This document shows positions 1 through 9,036 of a stretch of DNA of 64,000 bases, one piece after another (positions within the stretch are counted from its first letter, which is position 1; every line of letters starts with the position of its first letter). This DNA is from Chitinophagaceae bacterium (GTDB lineage Bacteria > Bacteroidota > Bacteroidia > Chitinophagales > Chitinophagaceae). The translations under genes and the position numbers were made by a program. The notes below the pieces were generated by a model. That model did not search any database. It was not told the origin of the DNA and was given only the letters and a program-made list of their open reading frames with translations. Where the stretch lies: contig JADLCD010000110.1 of NCBI GenBank assembly GCA_020847395.1, positions 1-64,000 of the forward strand, given 5' to 3'.

Positions 1-380
1 AGATGTGTGTTGCGGCGGGAGAAGCAATCTCCTCTTTCAAAAACTTATAAGAGATTGTTTCTTTCACCCCTTAAGGATGATGCTTTTACGGCAAGCTACT
101 ATGTCATCTTTATATTTTGCCTGACAACAGGTTTGGTACTCGAAATGACGGTAAAAGTGTTTTGGTTTTATAACCAACACTAAAGCAAGTATACATTAAC
201 AAAACATTTATAAATTATCAACTGCGTTTAGTTCATGGCTTTTCATATCCCGCGTAAAAACAGGCGCCTAACGTGGATACTGGCATAGAAATATAGCAGG
301 CTGCCCGAGGGAGTTTTCAAAATTTATTTATGGATAAGTAGTTTGATATAAGCGCTTGTTATACAGCCAAACCGGTTGTA
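1..380. other. Left-edge region without a recognised gene
   Basis: No recognisable gene lies here. The first forward frame is open from the window edge to a TAA at 181-183, but its translation (about 60 residues) resembles no family I know and it runs through an inverted repeat, GAAGCAATCTC at 21-31 against GAGATTGTTTC at 51-61 (one mismatch). That arrangement looks like dispersed non-coding repeat DNA. The rest is AT-rich spacer upstream of the stop codon of the small reverse-strand gene at 381. Confidence 0.5.
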
Positions 381-686
381 TTAATACCGCTCTGCATTGC
401 TCTGGTATCTTCTAAGGCGTTTAGCCGCTCTTTGCAGTTTCGATGCAATCCTGTTTTTTTCTTCGGGTGAAAGATAGCCATCGCTATTGTATTTGTCATA
501 AGCCTCTTTAATAATATCCTGTTCCTGCAATAGTTTATAATATTCCTTTTCGGTAATTCTCTTTTTTTTATAAATAGATTCAATATTAGCACGCTGTTCC
601 TTTATTTGTTTAGGAAAGTTTTGCGCCTGTACGCCAGAAATAATACCTCCTGTAAGCAACAGTATAAAAATGCATTGTTTTATCAT
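381..686 (-). CDS. Small secreted helical protein, function unknown
   Basis: This is a 101-residue protein of unknown role. The upstream reading frame is longer, but the start at 686 is preferred because it begins a clean signal peptide: MIKQ, a hydrophobic run, then a likely cleavage site after GVQAQ near residue 21. The mature part is highly charged and probably all helical, rich in Lys, Arg and Glu, with an EKEYYKLLQEQ segment and an RRYQ tail. Similar short exported proteins are common in Chitinophagaceae, but I cannot name a family. It stands alone. A promoter-like box lies 30 bases upstream. It is a credible gene because of the signal peptide and composition, with no functional inference possible. 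Confidence 0.65.
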   Translation of the reverse strand: MIKQCIFILLLTGGIISGVQAQNFPKQIKEQRANIESIYKKKRITEKEYYKLLQEQDIIKEAYDKYNSDGYLSPEEKNRIASKLQRAAKRLRRYQSNAERY

Positions 687-715
687 ATTAGCTGTTTTAG
701 TTAAATCAGGCAAAA

Positions 716-723
716 CAAATATA
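716..723 (-). promoter_or_regulatory. Candidate -7 box for the small secreted protein
   Basis: Read on the reverse strand the eight bases are TATATTTG, an exact match to the Bacteroidota -7 consensus TAnnTTTG, and lie 30 bases before the chosen start at 686. I see no good -33 TTG at the expected distance, so this is a partial promoter match only. Confidence 0.35.
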
Positions 724-753
724 GTGCTAAAGAGCAGAGGCATTTATACCTGA

Positions 754-1212
754 ATTGACTGTTTTTTTTGTACCGGTTTCCCGGTAATACTTCATGGATT
801 GGATAGGCATAATGCCAGCATGAATTCATTTAATCATTATGCTTTTGGCGCTGTGTGCGAGTGGATGTTTCAGAACATGGCAGGCATACAACCCGCAGAA
901 GCGGGCTTCAGCAATTTTATTATTAAACCGGAGATAGCATTATCAGGCGTTGGTTTTGTTAATGCTTCCTATCACGCTATACATGGAGAAATAAAATCAT
1001 CATGGAAGAAAGAACATGGTAAACTAATACTTCGTGTATGCATACCCGTTAATACTAAAGCTGAAGTTGTACTACCTGCTTCATCAGTAAAAAATATTCT
1101 TGTTGATGGTAAGCCGATGAATGAGTTTACGCATGAAAGCATTGAACAAAAAAATAATGCTATAAGTGTAAAGCTTGGGTCAGGTAATTATAACATCATG
1201 ATAAACGAATAA
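754..1212 (+). pseudogene. C-terminal remnant of a GH78 alpha-L-rhamnosidase
   Basis: The frame is open from 754 to the stop at 1210-1212, but homology starts only near 800. From there it matches the C-terminus of bacterial alpha-L-rhamnosidases: an (A)SMNSFNHYAFGAVCEWMF segment from the end of the catalytic alpha/alpha barrel, then the beta-sandwich tail (GFSNFIIKPEI, a GEIKSSW strand, VPVNTKAEVVLP-like strands). A full enzyme has 700-1000 residues. Here about 135 remain, with no signal peptide, catalytic acids or normal start. The break is therefore near 800, in a spacer with a T-run. It lies upstream of susCD in the same direction, as glycosidases often do in polysaccharide utilisation loci, suggesting that the locus once handled rhamnose-containing glycans. 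Confidence 0.8.
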
Positions 1213-1561
1213 AAAATAATTACAAAAGCAGCATGGAACAGGATGGTTAAATTGAATGTCAATTTTACATTTGTTTAACAAGATCAAAATAAAACTACTT
1301 TATTTATTAACGATTAAAACTGCCTGATATGAGAAAAAAAAATTCATCTTCCTGAGTTTGCTTAAGTATTAATTTCACTTTACGTATTAAAAGTCTTTGT
1401 AAGACAATTGGCTCTTCCCTTGATTATTCACTCTTTTCCGTTACTCTTACCCAACACCTTTCGCTACTTCTGTTAAGTATTGCGTAAAGTAATTCCATTA
1501 TTTTTTTGGAAATAATATTTCCTGATAGGATTCTATTTTCTTAACACTAACAAAATTTGCT
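1213..1561. other. Long leader region upstream of susC
   Basis: This 349-base gap holds no gene. TACATTTG at 1266-1273 matches the Bacteroidota -7 box, but the nearest TTG (1252-1254) is too close to be its -33 partner, and the box lies almost 300 bases before the susC start. Two related segments occur: TTAAGTATT followed by ACTTTACG (1362-1384), and TTAAGTATT followed by CGTAAAGT (1473-1490), so the second half is inverted. They may form a long-range hairpin in the susC leader. No sigma/anti-sigma gene pair is adjacent. Confidence 0.35.
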
Positions 1562-4500
1562 ATGTTGAAAAGGTCAATTATTGCTTATTCAAAATGTATC
1601 TCAACTATTATAGTTGGGATGTTTGTGATGATATGCGCTGCACACGCGCAGGATCGCACAATCACCGGCGTGGTTACAGACGAAGCTTCGTCTGCAGGAA
1701 TTCCGGGAGTAACGGTGAATGTAAAAGGAACGAGAATTTCCACACAAACAGATGCTGATGGAAAGTTTTCACTCAATGTAAAAAACGGGAAGACGCTTGT
1801 GTTTAGCAACGTTGGTTATCTTGATAAAGAAGTACCAATTGGAGCGAATTCTGCTGTGAGCGTAACTCTGGCTGTAGACGCCAAGGGGTTAGGAGAAGTG
1901 GTTGTTGTAGGATATGGAAGCCAGTCAAAAAGAAATGTTACAGGCGCAGTTCAGAATATTGATGCCAAGGAAATTAAAGATATTCCGGTATCGCAAATGA
2001 CACAGAAGTTGCAGGGAAAATTAGCAGGTGTGCAGATAAATCAAACAACCGGTAAGCCCGGGCAGGGTATGTCTGTAAGGGTTCGTGGCCAACTTTCAGT
2101 ATCTGCCGGTAGCGATCCTTTATATGTTGTTGATGGTTTTCCGATCACGGGAAATATTTCTAATCTGAACCCTGATGAAATTGATGATATTTCTGTATTG
2201 AAAGATGCGGCCTCTACGTCTTTGTATGGTTCCAGGGCAGCAAACGGTGTAGTGCTTATTAGCACCAAAAAAGGTATTAAAGGAAAAACCACAGTTGGAT
2301 TAAGTGTGTATGGCGGTATACAGGAAGTGCCGAAGAAAGGAAGGATAAAAATGATGAATGCAGAAGAGTTTGCACAATTTAAGAAGGAGTATTATGAAGA
2401 TGCCAATCAGGCTGTTCCTGTAGAGTTTCAGAATCCTTCGGAATACAGGGATAAAAACAATGACTGGTACGATGCTTTGCTCAGGAAAGCGCCGATACAG
2501 AGCTATACGCTTTCCATTAATTCAAATACCGATAAGCTGAGCACTTCAATTGTAGCCGGGGTATTTAATCAGCAGGGGGTTGTTTTAAATAATGAATACA
2601 AAAGATTCTCCTTCAGGATGAATACGGAGTATTCATTAACGGATAATTTAAAAATAGGCTTTAATATAGCGCCTTCTTACGTATTTGATAACACACCAAG
2701 AACAGATGGAGACAGGAATACCGGTATTTTATTCAACGCATTGCATACGTGGCCGGTTATGCCTATCCGTGATGCCAACGGAGAGCTGACATTATACAAT
2801 AACTTCCCGGGCAGTACAGGTAACATCTTTAACTATCCTAACTGGGTAAGGGCTGCAGATGAACTGGTGAATGAAACAAAGTATAATTATCTTATCGGCA
2901 ATGCATATGTGCAATGGAAGCCAATTGCAGGGTTGACCTTAAAATCTACATTTAATGTAGAAAATTTTAATGCTAAATTTTTCTTCTTTAATCCTTCTAC
3001 TGCAACCTATCTTATAAATGTACCGGTGCCAACTACAGCAGTATCTATCAGGCAGAACTTTGAAGGGCGCTCTTTATTGAATGAGAATCTTGCTACATAT
3101 AGCAAAAGTTTTGGTGAACATAACTTTGAATTGCTCGCAGGGTTTACCAATCAAAAATTTTATGCAGAACAAACACGTATACAGGCCGATACTTATACTG
3201 ATGACAGACTTCCAACAATACAGGGAGCACTCAATGTTAACAGGGGAGGCTCTATCAATAACCCGAATACAGGTAATCAATATAATGAATGGACTCTTGT
3301 GTCATACTTATCCAGGTTGACATATAACTTTAAGGGAAAATATCTATTAACTGCCGCTATACGTAGCGACGGTTCATCACGTTTCGGAAGCGCCAACAAG
3401 TGGGGAACATTCCCTTCTGCTTCATTGGGCTGGATTATTTCTGACGAAAACTTCTTTAGCGGCATCAAGTCTGTAAACTTCGCTAAACTTCGTGCAAGCT
3501 ATGGTGTTATTGGTAACAATAATATTGGTAATTATACACAGTATGCGCTGGTGAACAATACTATTAATGCTGTATTTGGATCAACGGTTGGTACAGGTGC
3601 AGCGGTTATATCTCTCGCCAATCCTGCACTTACCTGGGAAACAACCAAGCAGTTTGACATGGGATTAGACCTTGGCTTTCTTAACAACAGGATACAGTTT
3701 ACTTATGATTATTATTTAAAAAACACCACTAATCTTTTGTATAGTGTGCAGATTGCACAGGAATCAGGATTTACCAATTATAATGATAATATAGGACAGA
3801 TAAGATTCTGGGGACATGAATTTGCTATTAATACCATAAACATAGATGCAAATAAATTCCGCTGGACTACTAATGCCAATATTTCCTTCAACAGGAATAA
3901 GGTTATTGCCCTGGCACAAGGACTTGACAGAGTATATGGTACCTTCCATATTACACAGGTTGGTAAACCATTCGGTCAATTTTATGGTTTGATTGCAGAT
4001 GGCGTATATATGAATCAGCAGGATCTTGATAATTCTCCCCAGGTGCCGGGGCGTTCAAATGTGGGAACCATTAAGCTGTTAGATCTGAATAAAGATGGAA
4101 AAATTACATATGGAGGTGATAATGATGACCGTACCATTATAGGTAGTCCATTCCCCAAATTTATATATGGCATTACCAATACCATTCAGTATGGAAAATT
4201 TGATTTTACTATAGTTGGGTCCGGTTCATACGGTAATAAATTACTGATCCGCCATTTATACAGCACTGCCAATCTTGATGGCGTTTTTAATATGGTAGAA
4301 GAAGCAAAATACCGTTTCAGATCACCTGAAAATCCGGGTAAAGGATTTTTCGGAACAACTGTAGGCGGCGGTAACTATACCGGTGTTGAAAGAGACTGGA
4401 TGAACAGCCGCTTTATTGATGGGGCTTCATTCTTTACTATTAAGAATATAACACTCGGGTATAATGTAGGCATAAAAAGCAAGGCAATTAAATCAGCAAG

Positions 4501-4678
4501 AATATATGCTTCAGTTCAGCAGGCGTATGTATTCACCAATTACTGGGGAGGTCCGAATCCTGAAACAAGCGCACAGGGCGACGGTAACGGCGATGGCGGT
4601 AACCTGAGCCAGGGTGTTGATCTTTCCAACTATCCTGTTCCGCGCACATACACATTAGGACTTAACATTAATTTCTAA
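1562..4678 (+). CDS. susC: SusC/RagA-family TonB-linked outer membrane transporter
   Basis: This is a 1038-residue TonB-dependent transporter of the SusC class, which imports oligosaccharides or peptides across the outer membrane together with its SusD lid. A signal peptide ends near residue 30 (AAHAQ). It is followed by a carboxypeptidase-regulatory-like beta-sandwich (about 32-113; TITGVVTDE, GVTVNVKGT, FSNVGY), the TonB-box region with EVVVVGYGSQ, a plug domain (about 118-235; KLAGVQI, VVDGFPI, LKDAAS, YGSRAANGVVLI) and a 22-stranded-type barrel ending in the aromatic C-terminal residue typical of outer membrane proteins (NINF). No STN signalling domain is present, so sigma/anti-sigma control by this protein is unlikely. 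The susD gene follows after 48 bases. The substrate is unknown; the neighbouring rhamnosidase stump hints at a glycan. Confidence 0.97.
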   Translation: MLKRSIIAYSKCISTIIVGMFVMICAAHAQDRTITGVVTDEASSAGIPGVTVNVKGTRISTQTDADGKFSLNVKNGKTLVFSNVGYLDKEVPIGANSAVSVTLAVDAKGLGEVVVVGYGSQSKRNVTGAVQNIDAKEIKDIPVSQMTQKLQGKLAGVQINQTTGKPGQGMSVRVRGQLSVSAGSDPLYVVDGFPITGNISNLNPDEIDDISVLKDAASTSLYGSRAANGVVLISTKKGIKGKTTVGLSVYGGIQEVPKKGRIKMMNAEEFAQFKKEYYEDANQAVPVEFQNPSEYRDKNNDWYDALLRKAPIQSYTLSINSNTDKLSTSIVAGVFNQQGVVLNNEYKRFSFRMNTEYSLTDNLKIGFNIAPSYVFDNTPRTDGDRNTGILFNALHTWPVMPIRDANGELTLYNNFPGSTGNIFNYPNWVRAADELVNETKYNYLIGNAYVQWKPIAGLTLKSTFNVENFNAKFFFFNPSTATYLINVPVPTTAVSIRQNFEGRSLLNENLATYSKSFGEHNFELLAGFTNQKFYAEQTRIQADTYTDDRLPTIQGALNVNRGGSINNPNTGNQYNEWTLVSYLSRLTYNFKGKYLLTAAIRSDGSSRFGSANKWGTFPSASLGWIISDENFFSGIKSVNFAKLRASYGVIGNNNIGNYTQYALVNNTINAVFGSTVGTGAAVISLANPALTWETTKQFDMGLDLGFLNNRIQFTYDYYLKNTTNLLYSVQIAQESGFTNYNDNIGQIRFWGHEFAINTINIDANKFRWTTNANISFNRNKVIALAQGLDRVYGTFHITQVGKPFGQFYGLIADGVYMNQQDLDNSPQVPGRSNVGTIKLLDLNKDGKITYGGDNDDRTIIGSPFPKFIYGITNTIQYGKFDFTIVGSGSYGNKLLIRHLYSTANLDGVFNMVEEAKYRFRSPENPGKGFFGTTVGGGNYTGVERDWMNSRFIDGASFFTIKNITLGYNVGIKSKAIKSARIYASVQQAYVFTNYWGGPNPETSAQGDGNGDGGNLSQGVDLSNYPVPRTYTLGLNINF

Positions 4679-4726
4679 GGTTGTTGAGGTAAATGGTATT
4701 CTTAATTTAAAATTAAACCAAGAGCA

Positions 4727-6256
4727 ATGAAATCGCAGATAGCAATCATTATATTTTCGGCAATCATGTTTACCGGTTGTAAAAAGTTTCTGGATCTGAA
4801 GCCGGAAACTGCATTGACTTCGGAAACATTTTTTAAAAACGAATCAGATTTTAAACAGGCAGTAAATGCCGCCTATGTTCCTTTGAGGTCTATTTTTAAC
4901 GACAGGTCGTGGGTATTGGGCGAAATGCATTCAGACAATACATACTATCCACGCAATATTTTATTTGGTGCGGTGGATGCTACAGAGAATGTAGCGGATT
5001 TTGCGATGCCGAATGCGGCCAGTTCCGTTTCAGGCATCACGCTTACTACCAACGGTCATGTACTGAATCAATACAGGTTAGATTACCAGATCATCGCCCG
5101 TGCCAACCAGATATTGGCCAAAATTGATGATGTAGATTTTGATGCTACTTCAAAAGCTAACCTTAGAGGTCAGGCGCTTTTTTTAAGAGCATTTGCTTAT
5201 TTTGAGCTGGCACGTTATTTTGGAACAGCACCCATGCATCTTACCGTAGTAGCTAACAGGTTAGAAGCAGTAGCAGAGCTGGCCAGTAAAGAACAATTAT
5301 ATGCACAGGTAGAAACTGATGCAAAAGAAGCGGTTACTTTATTGTTGCCAAAGTCTGCACAGGAAGCTGGCAGGGTAACATCAGGCAGCGCAAGAATGTT
5401 ATTGGGAGACCTGTATTTGTGGCAAAAAAAATGGCCGGAAGCAGAAGCCGTTTTGAAAGAAATTGTAACCAGCGGTGAATATAGCCTGATGCCTACTTAT
5501 GATAAAGCTTTTAGCGGAACTTCTGATAATAAGAATAATGCTGAATCAGTTTTTGAAGTACAATATATGGAAGGCGCATCTGGGTATAATGGTAGTATTA
5601 TATATAATTTTCTTCCACGCCCAATGACTAAAGCAGAACTAAGCCCTATCTCTGGTGTTCCTGTAGACAAAGCACAGGATCTGTCAGGAGAAGGCAATAA
5701 TATCCCAACTCCTGATATTATTGCTGCATACGAAGCTAATGATCAAAGAAAGGATGCATCTATTGCTTATGTTACGCTAAGCCAAAGCCTTAGGGATAAT
5801 AAAGTGTATCCTTATATCAAAAAATTTGCCAAGCCACATTCGGTGCATGGAAATACCGGTAACAACTGGCCGGTATACAGGTATGCCGAAGTACTGCTGG
5901 CGCTTGCCGAAGCAATTAATGAGCAGGGCAGGCCGGGTGATGCAGATGATTACCTGAACATGGTGCGTAACCGTGCAGGACTGGCTAATACTACTGCAAC
6001 TTCGCAGGCAGATATGCGGGAAGCGATATTTAAAGAAAGGCGAGTAGAGCTGGCATTTGAAAATAAAAGATGGTTTGATATAGTAAGAACCGACCGGATA
6101 CAGGAAATAATTGTGCCGTATGGCGCTAAAATCATCGCTAACCCGAAAGATTATTATTTCCCTGATGGAGCAGTACCTCCGAATAATGCGTTTACAGTGT
6201 TAGATCCATATTATGGTCTTCCTGCTGATGAAGCTGCATTATCACCTTACTTCTAG
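4727..6256 (+). CDS. susD: RagB/SusD-family nutrient-binding outer membrane lipoprotein
   Basis: This 509-residue lipoprotein is the surface-exposed partner that closes over SusC and binds the substrate. A short signal peptide ends at the lipobox MFTGC (Cys 18), followed by KKFLDLKPETAL, the start typical of SusD proteins. The body carries the helical TPR-like features of the family (LRAFAYFELARYFG, GDLYLWQKKWPEAE) and the C-terminal SusD segment (RYAEVLLALAEAINEQG, IFKERRVELAFENKRWFDIVR). The length is normal and no damage is visible. It is co-directional with and close to susC, so the two are surely co-transcribed. Transcription would stop at the hairpin at 6290. Confidence 0.96.
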   Translation: MKSQIAIIIFSAIMFTGCKKFLDLKPETALTSETFFKNESDFKQAVNAAYVPLRSIFNDRSWVLGEMHSDNTYYPRNILFGAVDATENVADFAMPNAASSVSGITLTTNGHVLNQYRLDYQIIARANQILAKIDDVDFDATSKANLRGQALFLRAFAYFELARYFGTAPMHLTVVANRLEAVAELASKEQLYAQVETDAKEAVTLLLPKSAQEAGRVTSGSARMLLGDLYLWQKKWPEAEAVLKEIVTSGEYSLMPTYDKAFSGTSDNKNNAESVFEVQYMEGASGYNGSIIYNFLPRPMTKAELSPISGVPVDKAQDLSGEGNNIPTPDIIAAYEANDQRKDASIAYVTLSQSLRDNKVYPYIKKFAKPHSVHGNTGNNWPVYRYAEVLLALAEAINEQGRPGDADDYLNMVRNRAGLANTTATSQADMREAIFKERRVELAFENKRWFDIVRTDRIQEIIVPYGAKIIANPKDYYFPDGAVPPNNAFTVLDPYYGLPADEAALSPYF

Positions 6257-6289
6257 CAATAACTATTTTTGTTTGGGGCTATTAATTAT

Positions 6290-6330
6290 AAACCTGGTTA
6301 CGAATCTTCAGATTTGTGCCAGGTTTTCTT
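6290..6330. terminator. Terminator between susD and the convergent dacB
   Basis: AAACCTGG (6290-6297) pairs with CCAGGTTT (6319-6326), and the loop contains a smaller stem AATCT/AGATT. T-rich sequence follows on the forward strand. It lies 34 bases after the susD stop and just before the reverse-strand gene ends at 6337, so it could serve both directions. Confidence 0.65.
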
Positions 6331-6336
6331 GTTTCT

Positions 6337-7686
6337 TTAATTCTCCTCTCTTACTTTCTCCAAAAATGCTTCAACTTTTCTCCTGATTTTCCAGGCAGCC
6401 TGTGTATGGTTATTTACCAGCACAGAAAATAACAGCAGCTTCCCGCTTTTCCCATACAAATAGCCGCTTAGTGCAACAACAGCAGAGAGTGTACCTGTTT
6501 TTGCGAAAATGAATGTGCTGTCATTTTTATAATAGTTCAGTAATGTGCCGGTACCACCGGTTGGCAATATTTTTTTGAGCCGCTCCAGTCCAAATTCATG
6601 CTTCAATTTATTAAGCAGCCACACATAATCTTCAGGCGTAAATAAGTTATAGCGGCTTAACCCGCTGCCGTCTGCCCATACCGGCGCTTGCGGAAATTCC
6701 TTTAAATCATTGTGCAAAAGGTCGGCAATTAATTTCTTTTCATCTATTATGCCATATCGTTCGCCGGATACCATCATTAATGTTTGCTCTGCAAAAAAAT
6801 TATCGCTTCTGTGCATCATTAATTTAAACAATGAATCAACCGGTTGTGAATGGATAATGCTGGTAGCATTTACCGGGCCGGAAGTAGTATCTATCGTTTT
6901 CAGCAAACTGTCTTTTAGCAGTTCCAGTCCGCTGGTTAGTCCATAAGTTATAAAAGGTACTTCAATTGTTATGTTGGGCTCTTTGCCCTGTGTTATAAAA
7001 AATGCATTAGTGTTTTGTGAGCGCTTAGCCGAAAACGTTAGTGCACCGGTATCAGAACTAAAATTCACTTTCCAGCTAATATCAGGTTCGGAGTATATAA
7101 ATGCTTCCTGCCGCGCCAGTGCCGAAATGCTTCCTGAATCTCTAACCTGGTTCCATCTTATTACATTGCCGTAAACTGGAAAGGGGCTTCGTTCTGCCAT
7201 ATAACCGCTGCTATAATCATCCCACATCCAACCTTCTCCGTATGCATCGGTTTTCCAGTTGGTAGTGCTGATGGCTATTGGCCTGGTTTGTTTCTTTAAA
7301 AAATCAAATACCGGTTGCTTAGGAAAATCAGGATGCAGAAAGCTGGGATCGCCGGTTGGTGAAAGTATGATTGAATCAGCACGCGCTTCATATCTTATAC
7401 CAGGCAAACTATCTCCTAGGTATTTCAGGCCTGCATATAATGTAATGATTTTCGTATTGCTGGCTGGTACGAAAAATTTATTACTGTTATGCTTATATAT
7501 CGGCTTATTGGTTGATGCATCAATAACTGCAACGCCGATATGTGCATCCATCAGCACAGAATCGGAAATAAGATTTTTTTGTGCAAAGCGCTGAATGTTT
7601 TTGGAAGCGGAGCAGGAAACAAAAAACCGCAAAAAGGCAGGCAGTAAAAAAAAGATAATAAGATGTTTAACAGATAATCGCATCAA
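6337..7686 (-). CDS. dacB: D-alanyl-D-alanine carboxypeptidase/endopeptidase, PBP4 type (peptidase S13)
   Basis: This 449-residue penicillin-binding protein of the DacB class would trim or cleave peptidoglycan cross-links in the periplasm. All three active-site motifs of the serine-acyl family are present: SxxK as SNTK (about residues 76-79), SxN as SDN (about 293), and KTG (about 393, AKTGTLS). The N-terminus is a hydrophobic signal with a lipobox-like FFVSC (Cys 25), so it is probably lipid-anchored. Two Met codons begin the frame and either could be the start. It lies 36 bases downstream of the arginase-family gene on the same strand and may share its transcript. Length and motifs are normal for the family. 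Confidence 0.92.
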   Translation of the reverse strand: MMRLSVKHLIIFFLLPAFLRFFVSCSASKNIQRFAQKNLISDSVLMDAHIGVAVIDASTNKPIYKHNSNKFFVPASNTKIITLYAGLKYLGDSLPGIRYEARADSIILSPTGDPSFLHPDFPKQPVFDFLKKQTRPIAISTTNWKTDAYGEGWMWDDYSSGYMAERSPFPVYGNVIRWNQVRDSGSISALARQEAFIYSEPDISWKVNFSSDTGALTFSAKRSQNTNAFFITQGKEPNITIEVPFITYGLTSGLELLKDSLLKTIDTTSGPVNATSIIHSQPVDSLFKLMMHRSDNFFAEQTLMMVSGERYGIIDEKKLIADLLHNDLKEFPQAPVWADGSGLSRYNLFTPEDYVWLLNKLKHEFGLERLKKILPTGGTGTLLNYYKNDSTFIFAKTGTLSAVVALSGYLYGKSGKLLLFSVLVNNHTQAAWKIRRKVEAFLEKVREEN

Positions 7687-7722
7687 TTAATAATTAATGC
7701 CGAAGATAATAATAAATAGTGC

Positions 7723-8856
7723 TTAACTTCTTTCCTGTGCCCTTAACCAGCGTTCCGGAATTTCATTGCTGCTGGCCTGTATATAATCCTGGTATGAGCA
7801 GGCTATATAAGATTTGTCAGGCAATTGCATCCACCACCTGCCTGTTTTTTTGCTTTGCAAAAAAACAGTATCAATCTCTGCAAAAGCAGTATTGTATTCA
7901 ACAAAATTATCACGCTGTGCCAGTAAGGCTTCATGCTTGCCCTGCCATGTGCCATCTATAAAATACCATAGCATTTGCGCAATTTGTTTTGCGGTGAGTT
8001 GCTGAATATCATTTTCAACAGTATAACCGTAAATACCAAAAGTATTCAATGCCGGGCTCATGCCTGCAAAGCGGCTGAGCTGGCATGCATCTTCACCATC
8101 AAGCCCGTTTGGCGAAAGATAATTGGAAGGCGCTGCTGAACGTTGTATAGCGCTGATATCAAAACTCAGTAACTGGCTGTTGCGTAAAACAGGCTCCATT
8201 TCCTCAATATGGTCTCTCACCATGCCAAGGCGGTAACAATCAAAGCGCAGTTTGTCCAGCGTTTCCAGCATACCCGGGTTTACCAGGTAACTCTGAAACG
8301 CAATATGATTATAATGACGAATAAAATTTGGCTCTTCTGTGAGCACTTCCATCAGGAAGTTTTTACTTTTCAGCGGACTGTCCATGTGCAGGTCAATCAT
8401 GGCATCAACAACCGTGGTTTCTACAATACGATTAAGCCATTTATATGCATCGTACTGTGCCAAAGTAAGGTCATGACTGCCGCCTAATATCACCACTTTT
8501 TTTCCGATGCCTAACAACTCGGATATTACAGTACGGAGCGCTGCGTATGTATCTGATAAAGATGCGCCGCATTTTATATTACCTGCATCGGCAATTTTTA
8601 CTTCCTTATGCCAGTAATATAAATTGTAAAACTGTCCACGTACCACATCGGGTGCAAGGGAGTATATGCCGGACCCATCTCCGCGCTGCTCTCCGCAACC
8701 TACCAAAACAATATCGGCATCGCTTAAATCGGGAATTGTTTCTTCGTAGGCTTCAATAATGCTGCCGATTTGTCCTTCTGCATAACCTTCATCGTGAGAT
8801 AGATAATGCCGGTTAACCGGGTCAAGAAAATCAGTGATGTGCAGCACGTCACTCAT
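7723..8856 (-). CDS. Arginase-family protein (formimidoylglutamase-like)
   Basis: This 377-residue protein belongs to the ureohydrolase (arginase, agmatinase, formimidoylglutamase) fold. Bacteroidota versions are usually annotated as formimidoylglutamase, which releases formamide from N-formimidoyl-glutamate in histidine breakdown. The core motifs are recognisable but altered: GGSHDLT replaces GGDHS (His kept), DLHMD replaces DAHxD (both Asp and His kept), and SFDISAI replaces SFDxD, so the second Asp of the last metal pair is Ser. The C-terminus has a long family-specific tail (KTGRWWMQLP, NEIPERWLRAQERS). No other hut gene is in the window. Function as a hydrolase is therefore plausible but not secure. 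Confidence 0.8.
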   Translation of the reverse strand: MSDVLHITDFLDPVNRHYLSHDEGYAEGQIGSIIEAYEETIPDLSDADIVLVGCGEQRGDGSGIYSLAPDVVRGQFYNLYYWHKEVKIADAGNIKCGASLSDTYAALRTVISELLGIGKKVVILGGSHDLTLAQYDAYKWLNRIVETTVVDAMIDLHMDSPLKSKNFLMEVLTEEPNFIRHYNHIAFQSYLVNPGMLETLDKLRFDCYRLGMVRDHIEEMEPVLRNSQLLSFDISAIQRSAAPSNYLSPNGLDGEDACQLSRFAGMSPALNTFGIYGYTVENDIQQLTAKQIAQMLWYFIDGTWQGKHEALLAQRDNFVEYNTAFAEIDTVFLQSKKTGRWWMQLPDKSYIACSYQDYIQASSNEIPERWLRAQERS

Positions 8857-8871
8857 AGAAATGAATTTTTA

Positions 8872-8879
8872 CAAACCTA
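8872..8879 (-). promoter_or_regulatory. Candidate -7 box for the arginase-family/dacB transcript
   Basis: On the reverse strand this reads TAGGTTTG, an exact TAnnTTTG match, 15 bases before the start codon at 8856. No correctly spaced TTG is visible upstream, so support is partial. Confidence 0.4.
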
Positions 8880-8968
8880 AATTATATTAGCCAAAAACGA
8901 GGTATGAAACTACTAACATGTTGTGAAAAACGACAATCCCAGGGGTTTTTATGTGATGATGGTAAATT

Positions 8969-9036
8969 GTAGAGACAAGGCATGTAACGTGAAGACAAGG
9001 CATGTAACGTAGAGACAAGGCATGCCTTGTCTCTAC
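8969..9036. repeat. 20-bp tandem repeat ending in a 28-bp perfect palindrome
   Basis: Two copies of a 20-base unit (GTAGAGACAAGGCATGTAAC at 8969-8988; GTGAAGACAAGGCATGTAAC at 8989-9008) are followed by a third unit that turns into its own mirror: GTAGAGACAAGGCA (9009-9022) followed by its exact reverse complement (9023-9036). The same 28-base palindrome recurs at 27784-27811. It lies in the 317-base gap between divergent genes. That gap also holds a short GC-rich inverted repeat, ACCTGC/GCAGGT, at 9089-9106, and no gene. Confidence 0.9.

Noticed and set aside
1-183. Open forward frame at the left edge, a possible gene end
   Set aside because: The translation matches nothing known and crosses an inverted repeat; composition looks like repeat DNA.
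8969-9036. Possible CRISPR array because of regular 20-base units
   Set aside because: The units abut without spacers, there are only three, and no cas gene is near.
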